A stretch of 64,000 bases of DNA from Arthrobacter sp. 18067 (GCF_902706295.1 NZ_CACSJJ010000011.1:1-64000), one strand, 5' to 3'; counted from the first letter of the stretch, positions 8,039 through 17,538 are shown. Notes: a model not told the origin generated them from the sequence alone. Program-made: numbers and translations.

Positions 8039-10663
8039 GTGAAGGCAATTCGAAGGTTTACAGTCCGTACCGTCCTCCCCGAGCCCATCCGGCCCCTGGC
8101 ACGTCTGGCCACCAATTTACGTTGGTCATGGCACCGCCCCACTCGGGAACTTTTCGCGAGCCTCAACCCGGCTCTCTGGGAGGCGTCGCAGCACGACCCC
8201 ATAGCTCTTCTTGGGTCGATCAGCCGCGAACAGTTGCAGGACCTGGCCAACAACGGCGAAGTAGTGGACCGCGTGCAGCACGCCGCCGCCGACTTGGACC
8301 GGTACCTCAGCGAACCTCGCTGGTACCAGGGCCTCGGCGAAGACGCTCCGGCCTGCATTGCCTACTTCTCCCCCGAGTTCGGTATCACGGAAGTACTTCC
8401 GCAATACTCCGGCGGCCTTGGCATCCTGGCAGGCGACCACCTCAAGGCCGCGTCCGACCTCGGGGTGCCGCTGATCGGCGTTGGTCTCCTCTACCAGGCC
8501 GGTTACTTCAAGCAGTCGCTGTCCCGCGACGCCTGGCAGCAGGAAACCTACCCCGTGCTGGACCCCGACGGCCTGCCGCTGACCCTGCTCCGCCACGCGG
8601 CCAAGGACGGCGTCCCCGGAAAGCCGGTCCAGATCTCCCTGCCGCTGCCCAACGGCCGCGAGCTTCACGCGCACGTGTGGCGTGCCGACGTCGGACGCGT
8701 TCCGCTGCTGCTGCTGGACTCCAACGTCCCCTCCAACGACGAAGCCGCGCGCGGCATCACCGACCGCCTCTACGGTGGCGGCGGCGACCACCGGCTGCAG
8801 CAGGAACTCCTCCTGGGCATGGGCGGCGTCAAGGCCCTCCGCGTCTACCAGGAACTCACAGGCACGCCCGCGCCGGAAGTGTTCCACACCAACGAAGGCC
8901 ACGCAGGTTTCCTGGGGATCGAACGCATCCAGGAAGCCATGTCCGATCCCAACGAGCCCCTCAGCTGGGACGAAGCCCTCGCCGCAGGTCGCGCCTCCAC
9001 CGTCTTCACGACGCACACGCCCGTCCCGGCAGGCATCGACCGCTTCGAGACCGTGCAGATCAAGCACTTCTTCGAAGCCGGGCTGGCGCCCTCCGTACCG
9101 ACGGACCGGATCCTTGAGCTCGGCCGTGAAAACTACGACGGCGGCAACCCGTCCGTTTTCAACATGGCCGTGATGGGCCTTCGACTGGCGCAGCGCGCCA
9201 ACGGCGTAGCCAAGCTGCACGGCGTGGTGTCCCGCGAGATGTTTGCCGGCCTGTGGCCAGGATTCGACCACTCCGAAATCCCCATCACCTCCGTCACCAA
9301 CGGCGTCCACGTGCCCACGTGGGTGGACCCCCGCATCTCTTCCCTGGCACGGACCCAGTTCGGGGCCGAAGCCGAAGCACTGGGACGTTGGGACTTGGCC
9401 TACAACGTCAGCGATGAAGACGTCTGGGGCCTCCGCAGGGAACTGCGCGCCCAGCTCATCGACGACGTTCGACGCCGGCTCCGGGCTTCGTGGAAGAAAC
9501 GCGGCGCAGCAGATGCCGAACTCGGCTGGACCGATTCAGTGCTGGACCCGGACGTGCTCACCATCGGTTTCGCGCGCCGTGTGCCCACGTACAAGCGGCT
9601 CACCCTCATGCTGCGGGACCCCGCACGCTTGAAGGCCCTCCTGCTGGATCCGAAGCACCCCATCCAGCTGGTCATCGCCGGCAAGTCGCACCCCGCTGAC
9701 GACGCCGGCAAGAAGATGATCCAGGACCTGGTGCGCTTCACCGACGACCCCGAAGTGCGGCACAGGATCGTGTTCCTGCCGAACTACGACATCGCCATGG
9801 CCCGGACGCTGTTCCCCGGCTGCGACGTCTGGCTCAACAACCCGCTCCGCCCGCTGGAAGCTTGCGGCACCTCCGGGATGAAAGCCGCCATCAACGGCTC
9901 GCTCAACCTGTCCGTCCTTGACGGCTGGTGGGACGAAATGTACGACGGCGAAAACGGTTGGGCGATCCCCACCGCCAACAACGGCGCCTCAGCCGATGAA
10001 CGGGACGACATCGAGGCATCGGCACTCTACGAGCTGCTCGAGAACCAGGTGGCGCCACGATTCTACGGAACCACCGTGGCCCAGGGTGCCGGTGCCGCAG
10101 GACCCTCCGAGTCCAGCCGCGAGACCGTACCCACGCACTGGGTATCGATGATCAAGCACACGCTGGCCAACCTGGGTCCCGCAGTCTCGGCCGAACGCAT
10201 GCTCCACGACTACGTCAACAACCTCTACTGCCCGGCCGCTGTATCCGGACGCAGGGCTGTTGCCGAATCCTTCAAGGAAGCCAAGGAACTCGCCGCCTGG
10301 ACCACCAAGGTCCGGAACGCGTGGCCCCAGGTCGTGGTGGAACACGTTGACTCCGTGGGTGTCTCCGAGGAACCCCAGGTGGGCGACAGCCTTCAGGTCA
10401 ACGCCTACGTGGCCCTCAACAGCCTCACCCCGGATGACGTGTCCGTGGAGGTGGCCTTCGGCCGCGCAGAGGAATCCGACGAACTCGAGGACATCGTGGT
10501 GGCCGAGCTGGACTCCTTGGAAGACCTGGGCGGCGGACGCCACCTCTTCCACGGATCCGTGGTCATCAACCGCTCGGGCTCCTTCGGCTACACGGTACGA
10601 GTGTTCCCGAAGCACACGGCACTGGCTTCCAAGGCTGAACTGGGGTTGATCGCGAACGCCTAA
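8039..10663 (+). CDS. glgP: Alpha-glucan (glycogen/maltodextrin) phosphorylase
   Basis: This enzyme releases glucose 1-phosphate from alpha-1,4-glucans. About 874 residues. It begins with a DUF3417-type domain (LPEPIRPLARLATNLRWSW) typical of the bacterial/archaeal GT35 branch, followed by the phosphorylase core. The pyridoxal-phosphate lysine lies in EACGTSGMKAAINGS. It is divergent from glgE, so synthesis and breakdown genes share one intergenic region. The frame extends upstream to 7997, but the GTG at 8039 gives the normal N-terminus and follows a TAGTGT box by 7 bases. Confidence 0.93.
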   Translation: MKAIRRFTVRTVLPEPIRPLARLATNLRWSWHRPTRELFASLNPALWEASQHDPIALLGSISREQLQDLANNGEVVDRVQHAAADLDRYLSEPRWYQGLGEDAPACIAYFSPEFGITEVLPQYSGGLGILAGDHLKAASDLGVPLIGVGLLYQAGYFKQSLSRDAWQQETYPVLDPDGLPLTLLRHAAKDGVPGKPVQISLPLPNGRELHAHVWRADVGRVPLLLLDSNVPSNDEAARGITDRLYGGGGDHRLQQELLLGMGGVKALRVYQELTGTPAPEVFHTNEGHAGFLGIERIQEAMSDPNEPLSWDEALAAGRASTVFTTHTPVPAGIDRFETVQIKHFFEAGLAPSVPTDRILELGRENYDGGNPSVFNMAVMGLRLAQRANGVAKLHGVVSREMFAGLWPGFDHSEIPITSVTNGVHVPTWVDPRISSLARTQFGAEAEALGRWDLAYNVSDEDVWGLRRELRAQLIDDVRRRLRASWKKRGAADAELGWTDSVLDPDVLTIGFARRVPTYKRLTLMLRDPARLKALLLDPKHPIQLVIAGKSHPADDAGKKMIQDLVRFTDDPEVRHRIVFLPNYDIAMARTLFPGCDVWLNNPLRPLEACGTSGMKAAINGSLNLSVLDGWWDEMYDGENGWAIPTANNGASADERDDIEASALYELLENQVAPRFYGTTVAQGAGAAGPSESSRETVPTHWVSMIKHTLANLGPAVSAERMLHDYVNNLYCPAAVSGRRAVAESFKEAKELAAWTTKVRNAWPQVVVEHVDSVGVSEEPQVGDSLQVNAYVALNSLTPDDVSVEVAFGRAEESDELEDIVVAELDSLEDLGGGRHLFHGSVVINRSGSFGYTVRVFPKHTALASKAELGLIANA

Positions 10664-10678
10664 GCCTGTGTCCGCCCG

Positions 10679-10753
10679 CTGGGCAACACTGATCCTCCGC
10701 GTGCTGGCTCGTTCCTCGCCTTTGACGCACGCTTCCGGACCACTGTTGCCCAG
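10679..10753. repeat. Dispersed stem-loop element, copy A
   Basis: Arms 10679-10695 and 10737-10753 form a 17-bp stem with two mismatches around a 41-base loop. The loop, read on the minus strand, is about 80 percent identical to the loop of the element at 14897-14974, while the arm sequences are unrelated. It lies between the convergent ends of glgP and the barstar gene and probably acts as a bidirectional terminator. Family membership is seen directly; the function is inferred. Confidence 0.7.
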
Positions 10754-10787
10754 TAGGGCGTGTGGCAGTTAGGCCGGTTCGGCGATT

Positions 10788-11147
10788 TTAGTTCTCGAAA
10801 ACCGCGATGACTGCGAGGTCCCGGCCGGCGTACCGCTCTGCGTCCTGCAGGATCTCGCAGACTACGCCGAAGGAACGGTCCGTGCGGTAGGCCGCCGGGA
10901 CTTGCCAGATCATGGTGACCGGGCTGCCGTCATCCTCTGACAGGGCATCGGCGTAGTCGTGCAGGGAGTCGTTCAAGGCGTCAAGGTTCACGCCGTAGTA
11001 CTCGGGGAAATCGAGTACTTGGCCGAAGACCTCCAAGACCGCCTGCTTTGTTGTTGCCGGGGGAACCATGACGGTTCTCCGGCCGGCGTCAGCAACCTGC
11101 TCCCGTAGTTCTTCGAGGGTCCAGGTGTCTGCGGAATAGATCTTCAT
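10788..11147 (-). CDS. Barstar-family ribonuclease inhibitor
   Basis: A 119-residue acidic protein of the barstar family, with KIYSADTWTLEEL at the start, the Tyr-Gly-Asn/Leu-Asp-Ala-Leu-Asn helix that plugs the RNase active site (YYGVNLDALNDSLHDY, residues about 49-64), and the C-terminal strand LAVIAVFEN. It probably binds and neutralises the RNase encoded immediately upstream, protecting the producer cytoplasm. The ATG at 11147 has AGGAG 4 bases upstream and lies 7 bases after the RNase stop. The pairing is strong evidence for an RNase-immunity unit. Confidence 0.9.
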   Translation of the reverse strand: MKIYSADTWTLEELREQVADAGRRTVMVPPATTKQAVLEVFGQVLDFPEYYGVNLDALNDSLHDYADALSEDDGSPVTMIWQVPAAYRTDRSFGVVCEILQDAERYAGRDLAVIAVFEN

Positions 11148-11154
11148 GGTGCTC

Positions 11155-11601
11155 CTACTTGCCTTCGACGATGAACTTGAACGACTCGTAATGGTCCGCG
11201 GTGTAGTACTTGGCGGCGTCCTTGCCCACGATGATCCGGCGGGCGCCGCGGTCGGATTCTCCGGGCGTCTGAACCGTGTATTCCTTGTAGAAGCCACCGG
11301 ATTTCTTGGGCAGGAGGCCTTCGAAGTTGCCGAAGTTAACGCCGTCGCGGTCGTACGGGTACGGGCCACCCTTCGCGATAAGGGCCAGCGTCTGCCGGGC
11401 TTCCTTGGGTAGCTGCGAGGCATTGATGGTGGGCAGGGTCGAAGGGTTTGCCACAGCGGAGGCGGCCGACGTCGCGGAGCCAGGCTCCGGCGTCGTGGTT
11501 TGGGCTGTCAGCCCGCTGCCGCCCACCATGGCGACCACCAGCACGACGACGGCGATCACCAGTCCCGCGAAAGCCACGAGTTTGCTGCGGCTGCGGTTCA
11601 T
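11155..11601 (-). CDS. Secreted or membrane-anchored guanyl-specific ribonuclease (barnase/RNase Sa family)
   Basis: A 148-residue protein. Residues 8-28 are a hydrophobic signal or anchor, then comes a Thr/Ala/Ser-rich linker, then an RNase domain from about 65. That domain closely resembles Streptomyces RNase Sa: KEYTV with the catalytic base Glu107, RGARRIIVG (118-126) with the catalytic Arg, and YYTADHY with His137. It should cleave single-stranded RNA after guanine outside the cell. Its ATG has CAGGAG 8 bases upstream. It follows glgX by 24 bases and is followed by the barstar gene, so the three may be cotranscribed. Confidence 0.9.
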   Translation of the reverse strand: MNRSRSKLVAFAGLVIAVVVLVVAMVGGSGLTAQTTTPEPGSATSAASAVANPSTLPTINASQLPKEARQTLALIAKGGPYPYDRDGVNFGNFEGLLPKKSGGFYKEYTVQTPGESDRGARRIIVGKDAAKYYTADHYESFKFIVEGK

Positions 11602-11625
11602 GCGAAGAACTCCTGATTGGTGTGC

Positions 11626-13740
11626 CTACGTGCGGTAGATGTTGATGGTGTTGGCTTGCAGGATATCCCGCTCGCCGGAGGCCACCAACGCGCCCTTCCG
11701 GCGGTCGTGCAACACCGACGTGGTGAAACGAAGTTCAAACATGCGCTTGCCGATGCCCGATTCGCTGAGGATCTCCGGCAGGACCATCTTCACGTCCTGG
11801 TTGCTGCCATTAACCACGATCAGGCCACGAATTTCGCTGTCCTCATGGCCCATCAGGAGCTGGACGGAGCGCACGTTGGGGTCGTTCCAGCGCGCCGGCG
11901 TCATCCGCTTACCCTTATCGTCAAACCACTGCAGGCTGGAATCGTTCGCGTTGCCGGGGAAGCTCTCAGGCTGATGCCGCAGGAACCAGCGGCGGAGCCT
12001 GACCAGCTCCCGTGTGGTCCTGAACATGGCGTTGGCTTCCTGGGTTCGGCTCCAGTCCAGCCATGCCGTGGGATTGTCCTGGCAGTAGGCGTTGTTGTTG
12101 CCCTGCTGGGTGCGGCCAAGTTCATCGCCGGCTGTGATCATGGGGACGCCGAAGGACAACAGCAGGGTGGCCATCAGGTTCCGAACGGATAGGGCACGGG
12201 CGGCAACGATGGCCTCGTTCTCGCTCCTGCCTTCCACGCCGTGATTGTAGCTGCGGTTATCTCCGTGGCCGTCGCGGTTCTGCTCGCCGTTGGCCTCGTT
12301 GTGCTTACGGTCGTAACTGACCAAGTCCTTGAGGGTGAAGCCGTCGTGGGCCGTGATGAAGTTGACCGAGGCCAGCCGGGTGCGCCCGGACGAGGCGAAG
12401 AGGTTCGCGGAACCGGCCATGAGCTCAGCCAACGAGGCCACGGAACCGCCCTGGCCGCCTGCTTCGATGGCGGCACGGTCAGACAGCCAGAAGCTGCGGA
12501 CACCGTCTCGGAAGTGGTCATTCCAATCCGACCACCCCTGCGGGAAGCGGCCTGTCTGCCAGCCACCATAGCCAACGTCCCAAGGCTCGGCGATGAGCTT
12601 AACCGCCGACAATACCGGATCCTCGGCAATGGCTTGCAGGAAGGGGTGCTGGGGATCGAACGTGTTGCCCGCGTCCCGGCATAGGGTCACTGCGAGGTCG
12701 AAGCGGAAGCCATCCACGTGGAAGTCGTTTACCCAGTACCGCAGGGAATCCAGGGCCAGATCCACTACTACGGGATCGCTGAAGTCCAAGGTGTTGCCAC
12801 AGCCGGTGGTGTCCAAGTAGCGCCCGTGGGCATCGTGCCGGTAATACCGCTTCTCGGCCAGTCCACGGAAGCTGAGGGCAGGCCCGTCCGGACCTGCTTC
12901 GGCGGTGTGGTTGTACACCACGTCCAGGATGACCTCGATGCCCGCTGCGTGCAGCAACTTGATCATGCCCTTGAGCTCGTCCTGCACCGCGTGGGGGCCG
13001 GCGTTGCGCGCAGCTTCGGTTGCGTAGTCCGAATGCGGGGCAAAGAAGGCAGCCGTGTTGTAGCCCCAGTAGTTGGTCATGCCAAGGTCCTGGAGATGTG
13101 ACTCGTCCAAGTGGAAATGGATTGGCAGGAGCTGGACAGCGGTGATGCCAAGCTCTGTGAGGTGCTGGATCATCACCGGGTGCGCCATGCCGGCGTAGGT
13201 GCCGCGGAGGTGCTCCGGGATATCCGGGTGAAGCATCGTCTGGCCACGGACGTGGGCCTCGTAGATGACCGAGGTTCGCAGCGGAACACGCGGCGGTTGG
13301 TCATCGCCCCAGTCAAAGCCGGTTTCCAGGTGGACGCTCGTGAGGAACTCGCCCCGCTGGTCCACAGCGCGACCGTAAGGATCGAGCAGCAGCCGCTGAT
13401 CGCCGTCGTCGTCCAGGTCCAAAGCCGGCACGGACATGGGGAGGCCGGTCTCGGAAGGTGCCGCGCGGAAGCCATAACGGGTGCCCGGCGGCATCCCGCT
13501 CACCAGCCCGAAATGCACGCCGTCCTCGACGTTGGGAAGGATGTGGGCGCGCCACGGTTCGCCGGGAGCCTGGAAGGCAATCTCTACCTGCTCCAGGTCG
13601 GGCGCGAAAACTGCCACGTTCACGTGATGGTTCTGCGTGTTTCCGGCATCGGCGAAGCCGGGCTGGGGCGTGCTCAGTCCGAGGGGCCGTGGCCGCGGGG
13701 CGTCGACGGCGGCTGCTGTGTCAAAAATAGGCATAACCAT
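11626..13740 (-). CDS. glgX: Glycogen debranching enzyme GlgX
   Basis: GlgX is an isoamylase-type GH13 enzyme that hydrolyses alpha-1,6 branches of phosphorylase-trimmed glycogen, which complements GlgP. About 704 residues. An N-terminal beta-sandwich is followed by the barrel with DVVYNHTAE, VDGFRFDLAVTL (nucleophile Asp), KLIAEPWDVGYGGW (acid/base Glu) and NFITAHDGFTLKDLV. Possible starts are a GTG at 13761, the ATG at 13740 (chosen; a TAAACT box ends 8 bases before it) and an ATG at 13734. None has a clear ribosome binding site. Confidence 0.92.
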   Translation of the reverse strand: MVMPIFDTAAAVDAPRPRPLGLSTPQPGFADAGNTQNHHVNVAVFAPDLEQVEIAFQAPGEPWRAHILPNVEDGVHFGLVSGMPPGTRYGFRAAPSETGLPMSVPALDLDDDGDQRLLLDPYGRAVDQRGEFLTSVHLETGFDWGDDQPPRVPLRTSVIYEAHVRGQTMLHPDIPEHLRGTYAGMAHPVMIQHLTELGITAVQLLPIHFHLDESHLQDLGMTNYWGYNTAAFFAPHSDYATEAARNAGPHAVQDELKGMIKLLHAAGIEVILDVVYNHTAEAGPDGPALSFRGLAEKRYYRHDAHGRYLDTTGCGNTLDFSDPVVVDLALDSLRYWVNDFHVDGFRFDLAVTLCRDAGNTFDPQHPFLQAIAEDPVLSAVKLIAEPWDVGYGGWQTGRFPQGWSDWNDHFRDGVRSFWLSDRAAIEAGGQGGSVASLAELMAGSANLFASSGRTRLASVNFITAHDGFTLKDLVSYDRKHNEANGEQNRDGHGDNRSYNHGVEGRSENEAIVAARALSVRNLMATLLLSFGVPMITAGDELGRTQQGNNNAYCQDNPTAWLDWSRTQEANAMFRTTRELVRLRRWFLRHQPESFPGNANDSSLQWFDDKGKRMTPARWNDPNVRSVQLLMGHEDSEIRGLIVVNGSNQDVKMVLPEILSESGIGKRMFELRFTTSVLHDRRKGALVASGERDILQANTINIYRT

Positions 13741-13977
13741 TGCTTGCAAGTTTAGTTCCACGCCAAGTATGTGCCGCGCCGGCTACTCATGTGACGACGT
13801 TCTGCGTAGCGATTTCATTACTTGCGCGCTAAGCGCCAGATTTCATGTGCCGCTCACGTGCTGGAACGTTGTTCCGGAACCGGATTCAGGCTGTGGGGAC
13901 TACGTCAATGTGTCGCATGGGACGCCTCCGGGGCGCCCGCTTGGCATACTGGGACGGAGACAACTGGAGGTTCTATC
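13741..13977. other. Divergent intergenic region glgX / nitrilase
   Basis: 237 bases separate two divergent genes. They should contain both promoters. I see TAAACT next to glgX and no convincing promoter for the nitrilase gene. There are no RNA genes or clear operators. Confidence 0.5.
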
Positions 13978-14787
13978 GTGCGCGTGGCACTCGCCCAAGT
14001 CATCACCGGCCGGGATCTGGCCGACAACCTGCGGCTCCTGGAGGAGTACGCCCGCCTGGCCAAGGACGGCGGCGCCGAACTGGTGGTGTTCCCCGAGGCC
14101 ATGATGCGCGCGTTCGGGAACTCGTTGCTGGACATCGCCGAACCTTTGGAAGGGCCGTGGGCCAGCCGCGTGCGCGCCATTGCCGACGAACTGCAAATGG
14201 TGATCGTGGCGGGCATGTTCACCCCCGGCGCTCCCTCGGATTCAGGGTCCCACCGCGTGCGAAACACTCTGCTCGCCACCGGACCGGGCGTCGAAACAAG
14301 CTACGACAAGATCCACCTTTTCGATGCGTTCGGCTTCGCGGAATCTGACACCGTTGAGGCGGGTACGGACCCCATAACGTTCGACGCCGGCGGCCTCACC
14401 TTTGGCTTGGCCACCTGCTACGACATCCGGTTCCCTGCGCTGTTTACGGCCAACGCCGATCGCGGCGCCGTGGTCAACATCGTCTCGGCGTCGTGGGGAT
14501 CGGGTCCGGGCAAAGCCGAGCAGTGGCAACTCCTCGCCCGCGCCCGCGCCGTGGACACCACCACGTTCGTGCTCGCCTGCGGCCAAGGAGATCCGGCCAC
14601 GCAGGGCATCGAGGCCAAGGGTGCCGCACCCACAGGAGTGGGGTACTCCGCCATCGTGTCCCCCTTCGGCCAGGTCCTGGAAGCCCTCGAAGGCGAACCG
14701 GGCCTCATCTTCGCCGACCTCGACCCCACGGTAGTGAAGGAAGCCCGACAAAAACTCCCGGTGCTGGCGAACCGCCACCGCTTCTGA
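13978..14787 (+). CDS. Nitrilase-superfamily carbon-nitrogen hydrolase
   Basis: A 269-residue cytoplasmic hydrolase with the nitrilase triad: Glu40 (VVFPEAMM), Lys111 (YDKIHLF) and Cys147 (ATCYDIRFPAL). The length and the KIHLFDAFGFAESD stretch are like the Nit/omega-amidase and deaminated-glutathione amidase branch, so substrates may be deaminated glutathione or short omega-amides. The family is certain, the substrate is not. The GTG at 13978 has GGAGG 7 bases upstream. It stands alone, convergent with rlmB. Confidence 0.88.
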   Translation: MRVALAQVITGRDLADNLRLLEEYARLAKDGGAELVVFPEAMMRAFGNSLLDIAEPLEGPWASRVRAIADELQMVIVAGMFTPGAPSDSGSHRVRNTLLATGPGVETSYDKIHLFDAFGFAESDTVEAGTDPITFDAGGLTFGLATCYDIRFPALFTANADRGAVVNIVSASWGSGPGKAEQWQLLARARAVDTTTFVLACGQGDPATQGIEAKGAAPTGVGYSAIVSPFGQVLEALEGEPGLIFADLDPTVVKEARQKLPVLANRHRF

Positions 14788-14802
14788 CGCCATTTCAGCA
14801 TT

Positions 14803-14883
14803 GAGCGAGCGTCCGCCAAAAACCGACGAAAAGTGAGAGAGCGTCCGCCAAAAACCGACGAGAGGTGAGAGAGCGTCGGACTC
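14803..14883. repeat. Tandem 32-base repeat
   Basis: Two nearly identical 32-base units (14803-14834 and 14835-14866) and a partial third (14867-14883) share the core GAGCGTCCGCCAAAAACCGA. They sit between the nitrilase stop and the stem-loop element at 14897. There is no coding potential. The role is unknown. Confidence 0.8.
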
Positions 14884-14896
14884 AAGGCACACGAAA

Positions 14897-14974
14897 GGCG
14901 CCGCAAGGGCCATCCGGAAGCATGCGTCCAAGCGAGGAACGATCGAGCATTCGGAGGATGGCCCTTGCGGCGCC
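14897..14974. repeat. Dispersed stem-loop element, copy B
   Basis: Perfect 19-bp inverted arms (14897-14915 and 14956-14974) enclose a 40-base loop containing GCGAGGAACGA. The loop matches that of copy A at 10679-10753 in reverse orientation. It lies between the convergent nitrilase and rlmB genes. Probable bidirectional terminator or mobile palindromic repeat. Confidence 0.75.
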
Positions 14975-15010
14975 TGAGCGAGGATGACGGCCGCACCGCC
15001 CCACCAAGGA

Positions 15011-16003
15011 CTACTTGGCGGCGCGCTGCCTCGACACTTCGTACAGTGAGATTCCGACGGCCATGGATGCGTTGAGCGACTCCATGGCGGAGTCGATCGG
15101 GATCGAGACGATCTGGTCGCAGTTTTCGCGGACGAGCCTGCTGAGGCCCTTGCCTTCGGAGCCCACTACGATGCACACGGGTTCCGTGGCGACGCTGAGG
15201 TCTGGGAGCGAAACGTCGCCGTCGCCGTCCAGGCCGAGCACGTAGATGCCCATGTTCTTGAACTGCTTGAGTGCGTTGTTGAGGTTCGACGCGCGGGCAA
15301 CGGGTACGCGGACAGCGGCACCGGCACTGGTCTTCCAGGCGGACGCGGTAACGCCGACGGAACGACGCTCGGGAACGATCACGCCGTGGCCGCTGAACGC
15401 GGAGACGGAGCGGATGATGGCGCCGAGGTTGCGGGGGTCGGTGATGCCGTCCAGTGCAACGAAGATGGGGGCGTTGGAGATGTGCCCCTTCTTCCATTTG
15501 GCCAGGGTTGTCTCCGCGAGGTCGTAGGCGTCCTCGTATTCGTATGGCGGGATCTGCAGGACGAGGCCCTGGTGCACAGCGTCCTCGGTCATGCGGTCCA
15601 GCTCAACCTTGCCGGTTTCGAGCAACGGGATGCCACGCTCGGCCGCAAGCTTGAGGGATTCCTTGACGCGGTCGTCCATCTCGATGCGGATGGCGACGTG
15701 CAATGCCTTGGCCGGAATGCCCGCGCGCAAGGCTTCGACCACCGAGTTGCGGCCGGTAACCAGCTCTTCCGTTGCACGGCCCTTGGGGCCGGAACGGGCA
15801 CCGGCGCCGCCGGGGCGGGTGCCTGTGCCGCGCTTGGCAGCTGAGCGCTCAGCGAGCTGCTTGTTCTTGTATGCCTTGTGGTAGGTGCGGTCCTCCGCCT
15901 TGGGCGTGGGACCCTTGCCCTCCAGGGCCTTGCGGCCGTGGCCACCGGTTCCGGTGGAGGGGCCCTTCTTCTGCTTGACCGACCGGCGACCGTTGTTGGC
16001 CAT
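15011..16003 (-). CDS. rlmB: 23S rRNA (guanosine-2'-O-)-methyltransferase RlmB
   Basis: A SpoU-class (SPOUT) 2'-O-methyltransferase of 330 residues. Residues 1-80 are a basic Gly/Lys/Arg-rich extension common in actinobacteria. Then comes the SpoU substrate-binding domain (ELVTGRNSVVEALRAG) and the knotted catalytic domain with DPRNLGAIIRS, VVGSEGKGLSRLV and IPIDSAMESLNASMAVGI. It modifies 23S rRNA (G2251 in E. coli) or a related RNA. It is downstream of cysS in the same order as in mycobacteria, with an 80-base gap. Confidence 0.92.
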   Translation of the reverse strand: MANNGRRSVKQKKGPSTGTGGHGRKALEGKGPTPKAEDRTYHKAYKNKQLAERSAAKRGTGTRPGGAGARSGPKGRATEELVTGRNSVVEALRAGIPAKALHVAIRIEMDDRVKESLKLAAERGIPLLETGKVELDRMTEDAVHQGLVLQIPPYEYEDAYDLAETTLAKWKKGHISNAPIFVALDGITDPRNLGAIIRSVSAFSGHGVIVPERRSVGVTASAWKTSAGAAVRVPVARASNLNNALKQFKNMGIYVLGLDGDGDVSLPDLSVATEPVCIVVGSEGKGLSRLVRENCDQIVSIPIDSAMESLNASMAVGISLYEVSRQRAAK

Positions 16004-16083
16004 GAGATTCCATCCTTGATTTTGTGAGTAAGTCTGGAATCAAGTCTACTGACCCGATGCAATTCGGCCGCCGCGGCCGTTTG

Positions 16084-17538
16084 TCAGTCGCGTTTGAGGC
16101 TCCAGGTGGCGCCGTCCGCACCATCTTCGACGACGACGCCGGCGGCGGCGAGCGTGTCGCGGATCGCGTCGGATGCGGCCCAGTCCTTGGCGGCCCGCGC
16201 GGCGGCCCGGGCATCGAGTTGAGCTTCGATCAACACTTCCAGGGCAGCGTGTTCGCGCCCTTGGACAGCTTCCGGACGTTTTACTGCGTCCAGTCCCAGC
16301 ACCTCTGTCATGGACAGCACGCTGTAGAGGGCGGACTTCGCAGCGTCGAGCTCCCCGGAGGCCAAGGCTGTATTGCCTGCCCGTACCGTTTCGTGAAGCA
16401 CGCCGAGGGCCTGTGGCACATTGAGGTCATCGTCCATGGCTGCGGTGAAGGCAGCCGGCATGTTGGCCTGCGGGGAAACGCCTGAGACGTCTGCACCCAC
16501 CTTGGTGGAGGCCTTGTGAATGAAACCATCAATGCGCTCGACAGCGGCTGCGGCCTCCTGCAGCGAGGTGGGCCGGTAATCCAGGATGGAGCGGTAGTGC
16601 GCCTGTCCCAGGTAGTAGCGAACCACTCTGGGTGAAGCGAGTTCGAGCATTTCGGCCGGGCTCACCGTATTGCCGATGGACTTTGACATCTTTTCGCCCT
16701 CGAAGGTGACCATGCCGTTGTGCATCCAGAAATTGGCGAACCCGTCCCCGGCCGCCTGGGACTGTGCCATCTCGTTTTCGTGGTGCGGGAAGCGGAGGTC
16801 CAGTCCCCCGCCGTGGATATCGAAACTCGTGCCAAGGTACTTGGTGACCATTGCAGAGCATTCGAGGTGCCATCCGGGACGTCCGGCGCCCCAAGGGGAA
16901 TCCCACTTGGCGGTGACGGGTTCGCCGTCCTTGAACCCCTTCCACAGCGCGAAGTCGCGGGCGTCGCGCTTGCCTCGAGGGTCGGCGTCGGGGGCTCCCT
17001 GCATGTCGTCGATGTTCTGCCGCGTCAGCGAGCCGTACTTACTCCAGGAACGCACGTCGAAATAGACGTCGCCGGAGTCGTCCAAGGCGGGGTAAGCATG
17101 GCCGCGGTCGATCAGGCGCTGGATGAGAGCATGCATTTCCGGGATGTGCCCGGTGGCGCGGGGTTCGTAGGTGGGCCGCTGGACGCCCAAGGTTTCGTAG
17201 GCGCCCTCGAACTCCTGCTCGTACCGGTACGCGAGGGCCCACCACTCTTCGGCCTGGCGCGCGGACGGCTCAGCGTCCCAGTCCGGTCCGAAGGATTGCG
17301 CGGACTTGGCCAGGATTTTGTCGTCGATGTCGGTGACGTTGCGGACCACGGTGACCCGAAGGCCCCGGAATTCAAGCCAGCGAGTCAGTTGGTCGAAGGC
17401 GATGGCCGACCTGACGTGGCCCACGTGCGGCATTCCCTGAACGGTGGCCCCGCAGTAGTACACGCTGGCCTTGCCGTCTTCGAGGGGAACGAAGTCGCGG
17501 ACTTCGGCGGAAGCGGTGTCATAGAAGCGCAGGGTCAC
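16084..17538 (-). CDS. cysS: Cysteinyl-tRNA synthetase
   Basis: A class I aminoacyl-tRNA synthetase of 484 residues that charges tRNA-Cys. It has the HIGH-like motif [11 protein letters not shown], the zinc ligands of the CysRS family ([30 protein letters not shown]) and the KMSKS motif ([10 protein letters not shown]). The GTG at 17538 lies 6 bases after TAATCT and has no strong ribosome binding site. This suggests a leaderless transcript from inside the operon. It lies downstream of a small lipoprotein gene. Confidence 0.95.
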   Translation of the reverse strand: MTLRFYDTASAEVRDFVPLEDGKASVYYCGATVQGMPHVGHVRSAIAFDQLTRWLEFRGLRVTVVRNVTDIDDKILAKSAQSFGPDWDAEPSARQAEEWWALAYRYEQEFEGAYETLGVQRPTYEPRATGHIPEMHALIQRLIDRGHAYPALDDSGDVYFDVRSWSKYGSLTRQNIDDMQGAPDADPRGKRDARDFALWKGFKDGEPVTAKWDSPWGAGRPGWHLECSAMVTKYLGTSFDIHGGGLDLRFPHHENEMAQSQAAGDGFANFWMHNGMVTFEGEKMSKSIGNTVSPAEMLELASPRVVRYYLGQAHYRSILDYRPTSLQEAAAAVERIDGFIHKASTKVGADVSGVSPQANMPAAFTAAMDDDLNVPQALGVLHETVRAGNTALASGELDAAKSALYSVLSMTEVLGLDAVKRPEAVQGREHAALEVLIEAQLDARAAARAAKDWAASDAIRDTLAAAGVVVEDGADGATWSLKRD

